A stretch of DNA of 10,653 nt from Bacteroidota bacterium (GCA_024640835.1 JAHEEH010000028.1:1-10653); one strand, 5' to 3'; numbered from the stretch's first letter, positions 1 to 9,178 are shown. The notes: a model not told the origin generated them from the sequence alone. A program made the numbers and translations.

Positions 1-1958
<1,958 letters not shown>

Positions 1959-1960
1959 GC

Positions 1961-3157
1961 TCACTGTACCTCCGATGAATCCGTGATAGCCCCCGAGCCC
2001 GCCGGCCGACCCTCCAGGCGCACCCGGAGGCCTTCTTCCATGTTCACTCCGGGCGAAACCATCACGATATCGCCTTCCCGAACGGACCCCTCGACTCCCG
2101 CCACCCCACGCCGATCGTCCCTCCCGGTCACCTCGACGGGACGACGGACGACGCGCCCTTCTTCGACCACGAAGACCCGTTCGCTCCCCGCTTCGCCCCG
2201 CAGGGCTGCGAGGGGTACGAGAAGCACGCTCTCGGCGTCGCCCGACAGCACGCGGCCCGTGGCAAAGAGCCCGCCCACGAGTCCCCCGGGATTCTCCATG
2301 CGGAGGTAGACCCCGATCTGCCGTGTGCCCGGATCGGCAGTCGGCTCGATCCGCGCCACCTCTCCGCGATACGTCCGTCCCGGGAGCGCGTCCAGCGTGA
2401 AGACCACGGGCTGCCCGACCGCCAGGTGGATCGCGTCGGAGACAGGCACCTGGCCGTGCAGTTCGAGCCGGGTCGTATTGACGATCGTATACAGCACCGC
2501 ATTCCGGTCGACGGCCTCGCCCACCTCGACCCGGCGATCGCTGACCAGGCCGTCGATGGGCGATCGCACCGTCGTGCGACCGGCCTGTTCGGCGGCGGCG
2601 GCTTCTCCGGCTTCGGCCGCTGAAAGCTGGGCCCGGGCGGCCTCACGCTGCGTCGACGCCTGCTCGAATTCGATCTCCGACATGGCGCCCGCCTCGTGCA
2701 GCGTACGGGCCGACTCCAGCATGCGATCGGCCAGCGACAGCGCCGCCCGTGCCGACGCCACGGCGGCCTGCGCACTGGCCGCCTGGCTCCGGACGCCTTC
2801 CGCGTCGATGACCGCCAGCACGGTGCCCTGACCCGCGGCCTGACCTCGGTCCGGTCCCAGGCGCGAAAGCGTGCCGGCAATCTGGGACTTCACGTCGATG
2901 CGCCGATACGGCTCCAGCGTGCCGGTGATCGTGACGCCTTCCTCGATGGATCCACGAACGACCACCGCCACGTCACGCACCCCCAGGACGACGCCTTCCT
3001 CGACCTGGGCATCCTGCGACGATTCGGCCGAGTTCCCCCGGCACGCGGCAACGCCGAGCATCACGCCGATGACGAGAAGGGCGGAGCCCATCGGGGCCAG
3101 CCCGCGGCGCCGTATCCCGGAGGGCACATTCGGCACGTTCATGCTGATCCTGGTCAT
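1961..3157 (-). CDS. RND efflux periplasmic adaptor lipoprotein (HlyD/AcrA family MFP)
   Basis: Membrane-fusion protein that bridges the RND pump and the outer-membrane channel in the periplasm. The 398-residue product is a normal length for AcrA/MexA-type adaptors. Seen: basic N-terminus, hydrophobic stretch at about 23-38 and a lipobox ending VAAC, so Cys39 is the likely lipidated residue. The first lipoyl half follows (about 78-118, ITGTLEPYRRIDVKSQIAG), then an Ala-rich alpha-helical hairpin (about 122-192), the second lipoyl half (RSPIDGLVSDRRVEVGEAV, about 198-216), a beta-barrel domain (about 230-305) and a membrane-proximal domain to about 380. The ATG at 3157 lies 15 nt after the channel gene stop. 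An alternative start at Met6 (ATG 3142-3140) has AGGA at a better distance, and Met23 would also keep the lipobox. The stop TGA (1961-1963) is 2 nt before the pump start. Family certain; exact start less so. Confidence 0.94.
   Translation of the reverse strand: MTRISMNVPNVPSGIRRRGLAPMGSALLVIGVMLGVAACRGNSAESSQDAQVEEGVVLGVRDVAVVVRGSIEEGVTITGTLEPYRRIDVKSQIAGTLSRLGPDRGQAAGQGTVLAVIDAEGVRSQAASAQAAVASARAALSLADRMLESARTLHEAGAMSEIEFEQASTQREAARAQLSAAEAGEAAAAEQAGRTTVRSPIDGLVSDRRVEVGEAVDRNAVLYTIVNTTRLELHGQVPVSDAIHLAVGQPVVFTLDALPGRTYRGEVARIEPTADPGTRQIGVYLRMENPGGLVGGLFATGRVLSGDAESVLLVPLAALRGEAGSERVFVVEEGRVVRRPVEVTGRDDRRGVAGVEGSVREGDIVMVSPGVNMEEGLRVRLEGRPAGSGAITDSSEVQ
1968..1973 (-). promoter_or_regulatory. 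Shine-Dalgarno site for the RND pump
   Basis: The minus strand reads GGAGGT here, 9 nt before the ATG at 1958 and inside the last codons of the adaptor gene. It is the clearest ribosome binding site of the efflux operon and fixes the pump start. Confidence 0.8.
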
Positions 3158-3172
3158 GGTCTGGAATTGCCT

Positions 3173-4627
3173 CTACTGGTGATTGCCGCCCATGGCACGA
3201 TCGACGCCGGCGTCGGCCACGTAGAAGTCGGTCAGGGCCTGGGCCAGGTTGACCCGGGCCTGGTTGAGGGAAAGCCGGGCGCTGAAGACGTCGAGCTGGG
3301 TGGCCAGGCCCTTCTCGTAGCGCAGTTCGGTCAGGTCGTACACCCGCCGCGCCTGTTGGACCGTGCCCTGACGCGCCCCGATCTGGGCAAGGGCGCGCTG
3401 CTTCTCGCCAAACGCCTGCTCGTACTGCAGCTGGATGGCCTCCTGCAGCTGGGCCACCTGAAGCTGGGCCTGCCGCAGTTCCACCCGGGCCTGCTCCCGT
3501 TGCGCAGCACGGCGAAACCCGTTGAAGATGGGGATCTGCACGTTCAGGCTGACGGTCCAGTCCGTGCGCCAGTCCCGGTCGAACGCGAAGAGCGAGGACG
3601 GATACATGAGCTTTCCGTATCCCGAGCTCAGCGACACCGTGGGCAGGTACCCGGCCCGCGCGATGCGCACCTGGTCCTCCCGGATACTGACCTGCTCACG
3701 GGCGGCCTGCAGGGAGGCTCGCCTGGCGAGGAGGGTTTCGGTCCCGATCCGCTCGTCCAGTCGCTCGCCGGGAGGCGGTGGTTCCAGGCGGGTCGTGAGG
3801 CGCACCGGTCGGTCGAGCGGGAGGTTGGCGAGGCGCTTCAGATTCATTTCCGCCAGGTCGGCGGCATTCCGCGCCTGGATGAGCTGCGGGCGAAGGTTGT
3901 CGAGCTCCACCTGGGCCCGCATCACCTCCAGGTCGGACGCCGTGCCGGCCTCCAGGCGGAGTTTCTCCTCCTCGAAGAAGCGGCGCGCGCGCTCGAGGCC
4001 GTCGGCCGAAATGCGAACGAGCTCGCCCGTGAAGAGGGCCTGGTAGTACGCGGAGCGCACGTCGTATTCAATGGTCACCTCCTCCTCGCGCAACGCGAGT
4101 CGGGCGGCGTCCACCACCGAGCGCGCGATGCGGAGGCCCGCACCGGTACGGCCGCCCGAGTACAGGAGCTGCGACCCCGAAAGTGTGAGGGAATAGGCGT
4201 TCTTCTGACCGAACGGCAGGTTGCTGAACAGGCGTCCGAGCGCCCCGAAGGCCGCGTCCTCCGTATGGTCCTCGAGGTACTGGACCCGGTCCTCGATGGG
4301 CGCGCTCGGGTCGGGCTCGAACTTGAGCGAATCGGGCAGGGAGAAGCCGCTTCCCGTTCTGAACGAAGACTTGAGGGTGCGCGTGTAGCCGGCCGAGCCG
4401 CTGATCTGCGGCATCGCGGAGGCCAGGGCGTCCTTGATGCGCGTTTCCGCGAGATCGATCTGCGAACGGGCGAGCATCACCTCCTCGCTCGAATCCAGGG
4501 CCCGCGAGAGGGCCGCGTCCAGGCTCAGGTCCAGACTGTCCGCCCCGCCAACGGTCTGCGCCCTCGATACGGGCGCACCGGCTCCGACGGCAATGGCCAG
4601 CGCACAGCAGAGCTGTAGGGTCTTCAT
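3173..4627 (-). CDS. TolC-family outer-membrane efflux channel
   Basis: Outer-membrane/periplasmic channel that completes the tripartite pump. The product is 484 residues, the usual TolC/OprM size. Seen: signal peptide (MKTLQ, hydrophobic core, then SRA followed by Q; likely cleavage after residue 23) and no lipobox-like cysteine at the cleavage site. Two OEP repeats follow, each with long Ala/Gln/Arg-rich helices; the second contains VSLNVQIPIFNGFRR and ends in a helix with LRYEKGLATQLDVFSARLSLNQARVNL, here split as LRYEKGLATQLDV and SARLSLNQARVNL. The frame is open upstream to an ATG at 4768, but that extension overlaps the regulator gene and lacks a signal peptide, so the start at 4627 was chosen. 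It is 13 nt after the regulator stop. No clear Shine-Dalgarno sequence precedes it, so translational coupling to the regulator is likely. It lies first among the three structural genes. Confidence 0.94.
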   Translation of the reverse strand: MKTLQLCCALAIAVGAGAPVSRAQTVGGADSLDLSLDAALSRALDSSEEVMLARSQIDLAETRIKDALASAMPQISGSAGYTRTLKSSFRTGSGFSLPDSLKFEPDPSAPIEDRVQYLEDHTEDAAFGALGRLFSNLPFGQKNAYSLTLSGSQLLYSGGRTGAGLRIARSVVDAARLALREEEVTIEYDVRSAYYQALFTGELVRISADGLERARRFFEEEKLRLEAGTASDLEVMRAQVELDNLRPQLIQARNAADLAEMNLKRLANLPLDRPVRLTTRLEPPPPGERLDERIGTETLLARRASLQAAREQVSIREDQVRIARAGYLPTVSLSSGYGKLMYPSSLFAFDRDWRTDWTVSLNVQIPIFNGFRRAAQREQARVELRQAQLQVAQLQEAIQLQYEQAFGEKQRALAQIGARQGTVQQARRVYDLTELRYEKGLATQLDVFSARLSLNQARVNLAQALTDFYVADAGVDRAMGGNHQ

Positions 4628-4640
4628 GGAGGGTATCTGC

Positions 4641-5117
4641 TTAGGGGGCCTGCGGAGCGGGGTGTTGCGCGGACCACCGTTCCCACCGCTCGTGCGTGTG
4701 CTCGAAATCCTCGAGCAGAAAACTGTAGAACCGGTGCCAGGACAGCAGCCGCCTCCGCGTATCGACAAGGTCCGGCGGAATCTCGTCGAGACCGGTCTCC
4801 ACCGCTTTGAGGGTCCTCATCAGGCGCCTGCGCAGCATCGCCTGCATGTTCTCCCACGGCCGGTCCCCGATACGGTAATAGTCCCTGCGATCGCCGGGAA
4901 TGCTCTGCCGCTCTATGATGCCGTGCTGCTCCAACAGCCGGGCGTTCGTGCTGACCGATCCCTTGCTCACCCGCAGCCGCTCCACGATATCATCCAGCGA
5001 ATGCGTCCGATCGTCCACGAGGAGGAAACCGATCATCCGGCCCGCAATGCGCGAGAGACCGTTCGACTCGGAGACCAGGCCCATCTGCTCGATGAAATCG
5101 ATGACGGCACGGTGCAT
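4641..5117 (-). CDS. GbsR/MarR-type transcriptional regulator, likely repressor of the efflux operon
   Basis: A 158-residue winged-helix DNA-binding protein. Seen: N-terminal helix with GLSRIAGRMIGFLLV (about 20-34), typical of the GbsR branch of the MarR superfamily; helix-turn-helix at about 40-65 (HSLDDIVERL, then SKGSVSTNARLLEQHGII); wing with GDRRDYYRI (about 75-83); and a C-terminal helical dimerisation part rich in Arg, Trp and Glu. It is the first gene of the run regulator, TolC, adaptor, pump, with only 13 nt to the channel gene, so it is almost certainly co-transcribed with its targets. Small GbsR-like regulators are commonly found next to RND operons. A candidate operator lies 15 nt upstream (5133-5160). 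No Shine-Dalgarno sequence is visible before the ATG at 5117. Effector unknown. The role as repressor of this operon is inferred from family and position. Confidence 0.9.
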   Translation of the reverse strand: MHRAVIDFIEQMGLVSESNGLSRIAGRMIGFLLVDDRTHSLDDIVERLRVSKGSVSTNARLLEQHGIIERQSIPGDRRDYYRIGDRPWENMQAMLRRRLMRTLKAVETGLDEIPPDLVDTRRRLLSWHRFYSFLLEDFEHTHERWERWSAQHPAPQAP

Positions 5118-5132
5118 CGTCGCGTGATGTTT

Positions 5133-5160
5133 ATTTCATTCAGTTCGCACTAAACGAAGT
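5133..5160. promoter_or_regulatory. Candidate GbsR/MarR operator (imperfect inverted repeat)
   Basis: The core TTCAGT (5139-5144) and ACTAAA (5149-5154) are separated by TCGC and match as inverted repeats at 5 of 6 positions. Extending outward gives half-sites ATTTCATTCAGTTC and GCACTAAACGAAGT, which pair at 10 of 14 positions. It is AT-rich compared with its surroundings, sits 15 nt upstream of the regulator start and overlaps the -10 element of a candidate promoter. Binding by the adjacent regulator is inferred, not shown. Confidence 0.6.
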
Positions 5161-5177
5161 GGACGGGTCCTTGTTTC
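5149..5177 (-). promoter_or_regulatory. Possible sigma-70-type promoter of the efflux operon
   Basis: On the minus strand GAAACA (5177-5172) and TTTAGT (5154-5149) are spaced by 17 nt. They match the -35 consensus at 3 of 6 and the -10 consensus at 4 of 6 positions. This would start transcription near 5142, leaving a leader of about 25 nt. The -10 box falls within the candidate operator. The match is weak and the organism's promoter consensus is unknown. Confidence 0.35.
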
Positions 5178-5219
5178 GACTCCCTGTCTGGTCGTTCAGC
5201 GTGCGCGGATGACAACCGG

Positions 5220-6446
5220 TCAGGTGTCGCCCGTCGTCGGTGCGACACCGGTCGAATCCGCCGCGAAGCCTGCCGCAATCGTCCTGAAGAGCGCCAGGTC
5301 CGTGCGCGTGTACCGGGGCTGATCGTTGGTGTAGTCGTGGTTGGCCGCCGTCTTGACGATCACCAGCCCCAGGCGCGGATACACGTAAATGAACTGCCCT
5401 CGGATACCGACCGCCATGAACTCGCCATCCGGGCCGCTCGGGATCCACCACTGGTAGCCGTAGCCCCACTTCGAATCGGTGGGCAGCAGGTGGGGCGCGT
5501 CGGGCGTCACGGAGGCGCGTACCCAGTCGGCCGGCACGATCTGCACCGAGTCGCGGCGCCCGCCGTTCAGGTACAGCCAACCGAGCTTTGCGTAGTCCCG
5601 AAGCGACGCGTTCAGCGTCCCGAAGGCCAGCTCCATTCCGTCGTCATCGAGAACCCAGCTCCCCGGGTACTCCATCCCGAGCGGATGCCACAGTTTCTCC
5701 TGCATGTACTCCGTGATGGAACGGCCCGTCACGCGGACGAGGAGCATCGCGAGGACCTGCGTGTCGATCGACACGTAGTGGTTGCGCGTGCCCGGGGGCA
5801 CTTCGTTCCCGAGACTGGCAGCGAACTCGTCCAGCGAGCCGCCCAATGCAAGGACCCGACCGAGCCGGTTGATGTCCGAGTCGAAGTCGCCGTAGTCCTC
5901 GTCGAACAGGACTCCGGACGACATCTGCAGGATGTCCTTGATGCGGACTCCGTCATATCCAGAGCCCTTCAGCTCCGGAACGTAGAGCGTGACGGGGTCC
6001 TCGATGGACCCGAACGCCCGGTCGTCGAGCGCGATGCCTACGAGCGCCGAGACAAAGCTCTTGGCCATCGACCACGAGATATGGTGGCCCTCCTCCGCGA
6101 AGCCCCGGTAGTAGTCCTCGAGCACGATCCGGCCGTCCTTGAGCACCAGGAGGCCCGTCACCTGGGTGGCGTCGAAGTAGGCCTCGGTATCGACGGTCTT
6201 CCCTTCATACTCGAATGACGCCGGCCTGTCGATTTCCGTGCCCCGCCCGAACCGAAGGGGATCCGGCGAGGCCGTCATGGTGGAGAGCGGAAACACCCGC
6301 TCCACGTGAAGGAAATTCTCGACGATCCGGTCCTCGTCGAACAGGTGGTTCACGCGGTAGAGGCGGGCGAGCCTCGGGCTCCACAGAACGGCCAGGGCGA
6401 CGAGAACGATCGACGTCGCCGCGATGACCTTGCGGCGAAGGGTCAT
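5220..6446 (-). CDS. Membrane-anchored serine hydrolase, beta-lactamase/6-aminohexanoate-dimer-hydrolase-like
   Basis: A 408-residue serine hydrolase of the beta-lactamase class C-like fold (PF00144 type). Seen: a short basic start then a hydrophobic segment at about 8-22 without a convincing cleavage site, so it is probably an N-terminal anchor with the enzyme in the periplasm. The catalytic SxxK motif is SMAK with nucleophile Ser126 and Lys129, followed by SFVSALVGIAL. The second motif is Tyr224-Val-Ser226 in RNHYVSIDTQ. The segment KWGYGYQWW lies near 326-334, and GIRGQFIYVYP near 347-357 stands where KTG or HxG is found in true beta-lactamases and DD-peptidases. This variant resembles the NylB/EstB-like branch, so amide or ester hydrolysis is more likely than penicillin hydrolysis. 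Its ATG (6446-6444) overlaps the TetR stop by 4 nt (ATGA) with no Shine-Dalgarno, indicating coupled translation. It is followed by 102 nt before the efflux regulator. Substrate unknown. Confidence 0.9.
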   Translation of the reverse strand: MTLRRKVIAATSIVLVALAVLWSPRLARLYRVNHLFDEDRIVENFLHVERVFPLSTMTASPDPLRFGRGTEIDRPASFEYEGKTVDTEAYFDATQVTGLLVLKDGRIVLEDYYRGFAEEGHHISWSMAKSFVSALVGIALDDRAFGSIEDPVTLYVPELKGSGYDGVRIKDILQMSSGVLFDEDYGDFDSDINRLGRVLALGGSLDEFAASLGNEVPPGTRNHYVSIDTQVLAMLLVRVTGRSITEYMQEKLWHPLGMEYPGSWVLDDDGMELAFGTLNASLRDYAKLGWLYLNGGRRDSVQIVPADWVRASVTPDAPHLLPTDSKWGYGYQWWIPSGPDGEFMAVGIRGQFIYVYPRLGLVIVKTAANHDYTNDQPRYTRTDLALFRTIAAGFAADSTGVAPTTGDT

Positions 6447-7138
6447 GGAGTTGGGTCGGGTTCAACCCCGGCATCCCGGGGCAGTTCAAGATACGCCGTG
6501 ACGGCACGATGGATTTCCGTCTCGAGGCGAGCGTCGTCCGCATCCAGGTGATACGCGGTCAGCGCGTCGTACAGTACGCCCTCCCGAGCCGCTGCGCTCG
6601 ACACGAACAGGGCATATTCAAGCGCCTCGTATCGCGCCTCGGGCAGGAAGGGACGGACCCGCTCGCGGACGAGCCCGTGAATCCGGTCGTTCGCCCGGCT
6701 GATGATCCGCGCCAGTTCGGGCGACGTCGCCCGGAACGTCCTCAGCGCCCTGATGACCGCCCTGTGTCGCCTGAACAGGGAGATGATGGTTGCCAGGTAG
6801 GCCCGGAGCGTTGCGGTCGCGCTGGATCCATCGCGCGTCGCGCGCTCGATATGAAGGTATCCATCCTCCATGATGGCCAGGCCCAGAAGCGCGAGCACCG
6901 CCTCCTTCGAGGGAAAGCGGGCATAGAGCGCCCCGATCGAAAGGCGCGACTGCGTGGCGAGCGATTCCATCGTGAAGGCGTCATCGGCTGCCACGAGACG
7001 ACAGGCGGCGGCAAGTACCCGCTGCCGACTCGAACGGCTCCGCTCCTGGTGGTCGGTCGCCCAGCCGGGAAGCGTCCCCTCCCGCTCCATCCGGGCGACT
7101 CCCAGCCAGAACCCTTCGAACGAGAGGGGGCTCACCAT
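6443..7138 (-). CDS. TetR/AcrR-family transcriptional regulator
   Basis: A 231-residue one-domain regulator with a ligand-binding C-terminal half. Seen: helix QRVLAAACRLVA (about 39-50), then the helix-turn-helix TMESLATQSRLSIGALYARF (about 56-75) followed by PSKEAVLALLGLAI, the classical TetR signature. The C-terminal part (about 90-220) is helical and variable, as expected for an effector pocket. Start: the ATG at 7138-7136 overlaps the stop of the preceding hydrolase by 7 nt (ATGGTGA). An internal ATG at 7090 has GGGAG 8 nt upstream and gives 215 residues. I prefer 7138 because the 16 extra codons have 14 G or C third bases, as real coding sequence here does, and no other gene covers them. 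The gene is wedged between two serine hydrolases and overlaps both, so all three are likely one transcript. The inverted repeat at 8980-9000 is its probable operator. Effector unknown. Confidence 0.9.
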   Translation of the reverse strand: MVSPLSFEGFWLGVARMEREGTLPGWATDHQERSRSSRQRVLAAACRLVAADDAFTMESLATQSRLSIGALYARFPSKEAVLALLGLAIMEDGYLHIERATRDGSSATATLRAYLATIISLFRRHRAVIRALRTFRATSPELARIISRANDRIHGLVRERVRPFLPEARYEALEYALFVSSAAAREGVLYDALTAYHLDADDARLETEIHRAVTAYLELPRDAGVEPDPTP

Positions 7139-8973
7139 GTCGGGGGAAGCAGGTTGAAGTGCACGAGCAGCGCCGAGAAGAGGGCCGTACAGAGGCCGGT
7201 CACGGTGAGCAGCATGCGGTCCGCGAACGCACTCTTCCTGCGGGCGAGGACCAACGTCACGAAGGCCAGGACGGGAAACGCCCAGGCGAGCGGCATGAGG
7301 GCGGCAAGCGATTCGGGCAACCCGTAGCCGAGCTCCTCGGGCGAGTCCATGGCCATCCTGTTCAGTCGCGCCAGGAATCCGAATCCGTAGAGCAGCATGG
7401 ACGAGGTCACGATCACGGCCGCCAGGCCCGCCCCGGGGGACATCTTCCTCCGCGGCCGGAACGTGCCTGCTCGTGCGGCGACGAGACGCGCCAGGCCGAA
7501 AACGAGCCATATCGCGAGGAGAATCACCGGGAGCCCGATGAGCCACGAAAGGAGCTCGTTCACCGCACGCGGCGCCTCCCAGGCCGGAAGCCGTTCGTAC
7601 GAGGCCGGGAAACGGATCCCGAAGAACTCGTCCGCCGCGAACATCGCACGGACGCGCGTTCCTTCGCGGCTGAACGCGATACGTTCGGGGCCCTGGAGCG
7701 ACTGGAACAGCTCCGGTTCGACCAGTCCGAAGCGGCGCCTGACGCCCCCCTCGCGCCGCACCAGGTATCCATCGTCGTCGAAGCCGATCACCGTTCCGAA
7801 CGCGAACAGCCCGGGAAATCGCTCGACGGTGCCGTGTGCAGCTCGGGACAGGAGATACGAGCCCTCGTATTCGGCAATTTCCGAATCGGTGGCCGCACGT
7901 GGAGCGAGGCGTCCATCTGGAGTCTCCGGCGCGAGCGTCTGCTCGAACCGGAGCAGAGCCTCGCGGCCGAACTCCGTTTCTCCACCGCTCGCGACGAGGA
8001 AGAAACCGGAACGGATTTCCGGCACGAGGACCAGCAGTGCGCGATAGCCCGAACTCGTCCCCGCATGGACCAACGCCCGCCGCCCGGCCAGCCCCTGCTC
8101 CTGGAGCGCCAGGGCGATGCCGGGCAGACCTTCGTGCTGGGCGAAGGACCGGGTCGTCAGGATGCGCGTCGCCTCCGCTCCGAGCCCGTCCGTCAGGACG
8201 GCCGCCATGAACCTCCCCATGTCCGCGGCGGTCGTGACGAGCGCCCCCGCAGGCGGTGTCTGACGGTAGTCGACGGGACGGGGCTCGCACAGGAAGTCGG
8301 GGCAGGGATATGCCCGAGCGAATCCATCGCGCAGCGAGTCCGGCAATGGCTGAATGAACGTGCTGCGCCCCATGCCCAACGGCTCGAAAAGCTCACGCAC
8401 CGCCAGTTCGTCGAACGGCAGGTCCGCGGCACGCGCCAGGACGTGCCCCGCCAAAGCGAAGCCGTAGTTCGAGTACCGGATGTACCGGCCGGGCTCTGTC
8501 GTGCGAGGCGGCAGGTTCTCGCGGAGATGCTCTCCGAGGTCCTCGATCTCGTCCGGCGCCCGCGCGAGCATACCCGTCAGCCGGTCATCGAGTCCGCTGG
8601 TGTGCGTGAGAAGCTGTCGAAGGGTGAGCGGCTCGCCGTGCCGAAGGCGCTCGCCCAGCCACTCGATCGACGCGCGCAGATCGGCATCCAGGTCGACCTC
8701 CCCTCGCGCGGCCATCCGGGCCGCCACCGCCGCCGTCGCCACCTTGGAAATGGACGCCACGCGGAAGACGGATGTCGAGGCATCTACCGGTCGCGCCCCG
8801 TCCGTGAATCCCGTGGCTCCGAGCTCCGCGACCTTCCCGTCGCGAACGATCGACCAGGCCGCACCGGGGACCCCGAGTGAGTCGGCGATCGACGTGATCT
8901 GTCCCGATTGGGCTTGGGCGGACATGGGCCCCAGGGCAAGGCCGGCCAGGGCGGCGAGAAGCAGTGTGCGCAT
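7132..8973 (-). CDS. Serine hydrolase (class C beta-lactamase-like) with C-terminal four-helix membrane domain
   Basis: A 613-residue exported enzyme with four parts. A signal peptide (MRTLLLAALAGLALG, likely cleaved after AQA at 21) is followed by a PF00144-type catalytic domain (about 25-345). All three active-site motifs are present: SxxK as Ser74-Ile-Ser-Lys77, YxN as Tyr167-Ser-Asn169, and HxG as His303-Ala-Gly305. The motif LLTHTSGL near 121-128 is typical of the family. Next is a beta-rich segment (about 362-465, starting SEIAEYEGSYLL) resembling the lipocalin-like domain often found after this catalytic fold. Last are four hydrophobic helices (about 475-500, 514-537, 555-577, 587-608). 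The enzyme is therefore tethered to the inner membrane facing the periplasm, with peptidase, esterase or amidase activity; no substrate is readable. The ATG at 8973 has no Shine-Dalgarno, and a candidate operator begins 6 nt upstream. It is the first gene of the cassette and overlaps TetR by 7 nt. Confidence 0.92.
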   Translation of the reverse strand: MRTLLLAALAGLALGPMSAQAQSGQITSIADSLGVPGAAWSIVRDGKVAELGATGFTDGARPVDASTSVFRVASISKVATAAVAARMAARGEVDLDADLRASIEWLGERLRHGEPLTLRQLLTHTSGLDDRLTGMLARAPDEIEDLGEHLRENLPPRTTEPGRYIRYSNYGFALAGHVLARAADLPFDELAVRELFEPLGMGRSTFIQPLPDSLRDGFARAYPCPDFLCEPRPVDYRQTPPAGALVTTAADMGRFMAAVLTDGLGAEATRILTTRSFAQHEGLPGIALALQEQGLAGRRALVHAGTSSGYRALLVLVPEIRSGFFLVASGGETEFGREALLRFEQTLAPETPDGRLAPRAATDSEIAEYEGSYLLSRAAHGTVERFPGLFAFGTVIGFDDDGYLVRREGGVRRRFGLVEPELFQSLQGPERIAFSREGTRVRAMFAADEFFGIRFPASYERLPAWEAPRAVNELLSWLIGLPVILLAIWLVFGLARLVAARAGTFRPRRKMSPGAGLAAVIVTSSMLLYGFGFLARLNRMAMDSPEELGYGLPESLAALMPLAWAFPVLAFVTLVLARRKSAFADRMLLTVTGLCTALFSALLVHFNLLPPTW

Positions 8974-8979
8974 GATCTG

Positions 8980-9000
8980 AAACAGAATGGTATTCGGTTT
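8980..9000. promoter_or_regulatory. Candidate TetR operator (9-3-9 inverted repeat)
   Basis: Half-sites AAACAGAAT (8980-8988) and ATTCGGTTT (8992-9000) flank a GGT spacer and are complementary at 8 of 9 positions. It is an AT-rich island in GC-rich DNA, ending 6 nt before the hydrolase start codon at 8973. Length and symmetry suit a TetR dimer site. Inside it the minus strand reads TACCAT, which could serve as a -10 box, though I see no good -35 partner. Control by the TetR protein encoded in the same operon is inferred from position. Confidence 0.6.
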
Positions 9001-9149
9001 ACTGGAACGCGGCCGATTGGTTGCAGCGACATCCCCCTGCGCCGCTGGCGTACCGATCGATCCGCCCGATGGACCGACCGGCCCCGAAACGCAGAAGGAC
9101 CCCGGAACCGGACGGTCATCATCGGGCGAAGCCCGGGAGCCTGGAATCG

Positions 9150-9178
9150 TTGCATCGCCGGATCCAGATCGCTACCCT
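9150..9178 (+). promoter_or_regulatory. Possible promoter of the ABM gene
   Basis: TTGCAT (9150-9155) and TACCCT (9173-9178) are spaced by 17 nt. They carry the TTG and TAnnnT positions of a sigma-70-type promoter, with 3 of 6 matches each. A start near 9185 would leave a leader of about 35 nt before the ATG at 9221. The match is weak, and no other regulatory sequence is evident for this gene. Confidence 0.3.

Noticed and set aside
2696..4618. 640-codon plus-strand open frame spanning the adaptor and channel genes
   Set aside because: It crosses two well-supported minus-strand genes and their junction, shows low-complexity Arg/Gly/Leu composition and no recognisable protein motif.
4628..4768. 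N-terminal extension of the TolC-like channel to an ATG at 4768
   Set aside because: It overlaps the regulator gene, and the signal peptide begins only at Met (4627).
7139..8290. Upstream extension of the TetR frame, giving a 615-residue product
   Set aside because: The extension runs inside the hydrolase gene in another frame and is Arg/Gly-rich without motifs. The TetR domain needs only the part from 7138.
7159..8880. 573-codon plus-strand open frame opposite the first serine hydrolase
   Set aside because: It is antisense to a gene with all three catalytic motifs, with Arg/Gln/Glu-rich shadow composition and no ribosome binding site.
9123..9135. Small hairpin CGGGC-GAA-GCCCG in the divergent intergenic region
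   Set aside because: Only 5 bp with no T tract and no clear regulatory position; likely chance in GC-rich DNA.
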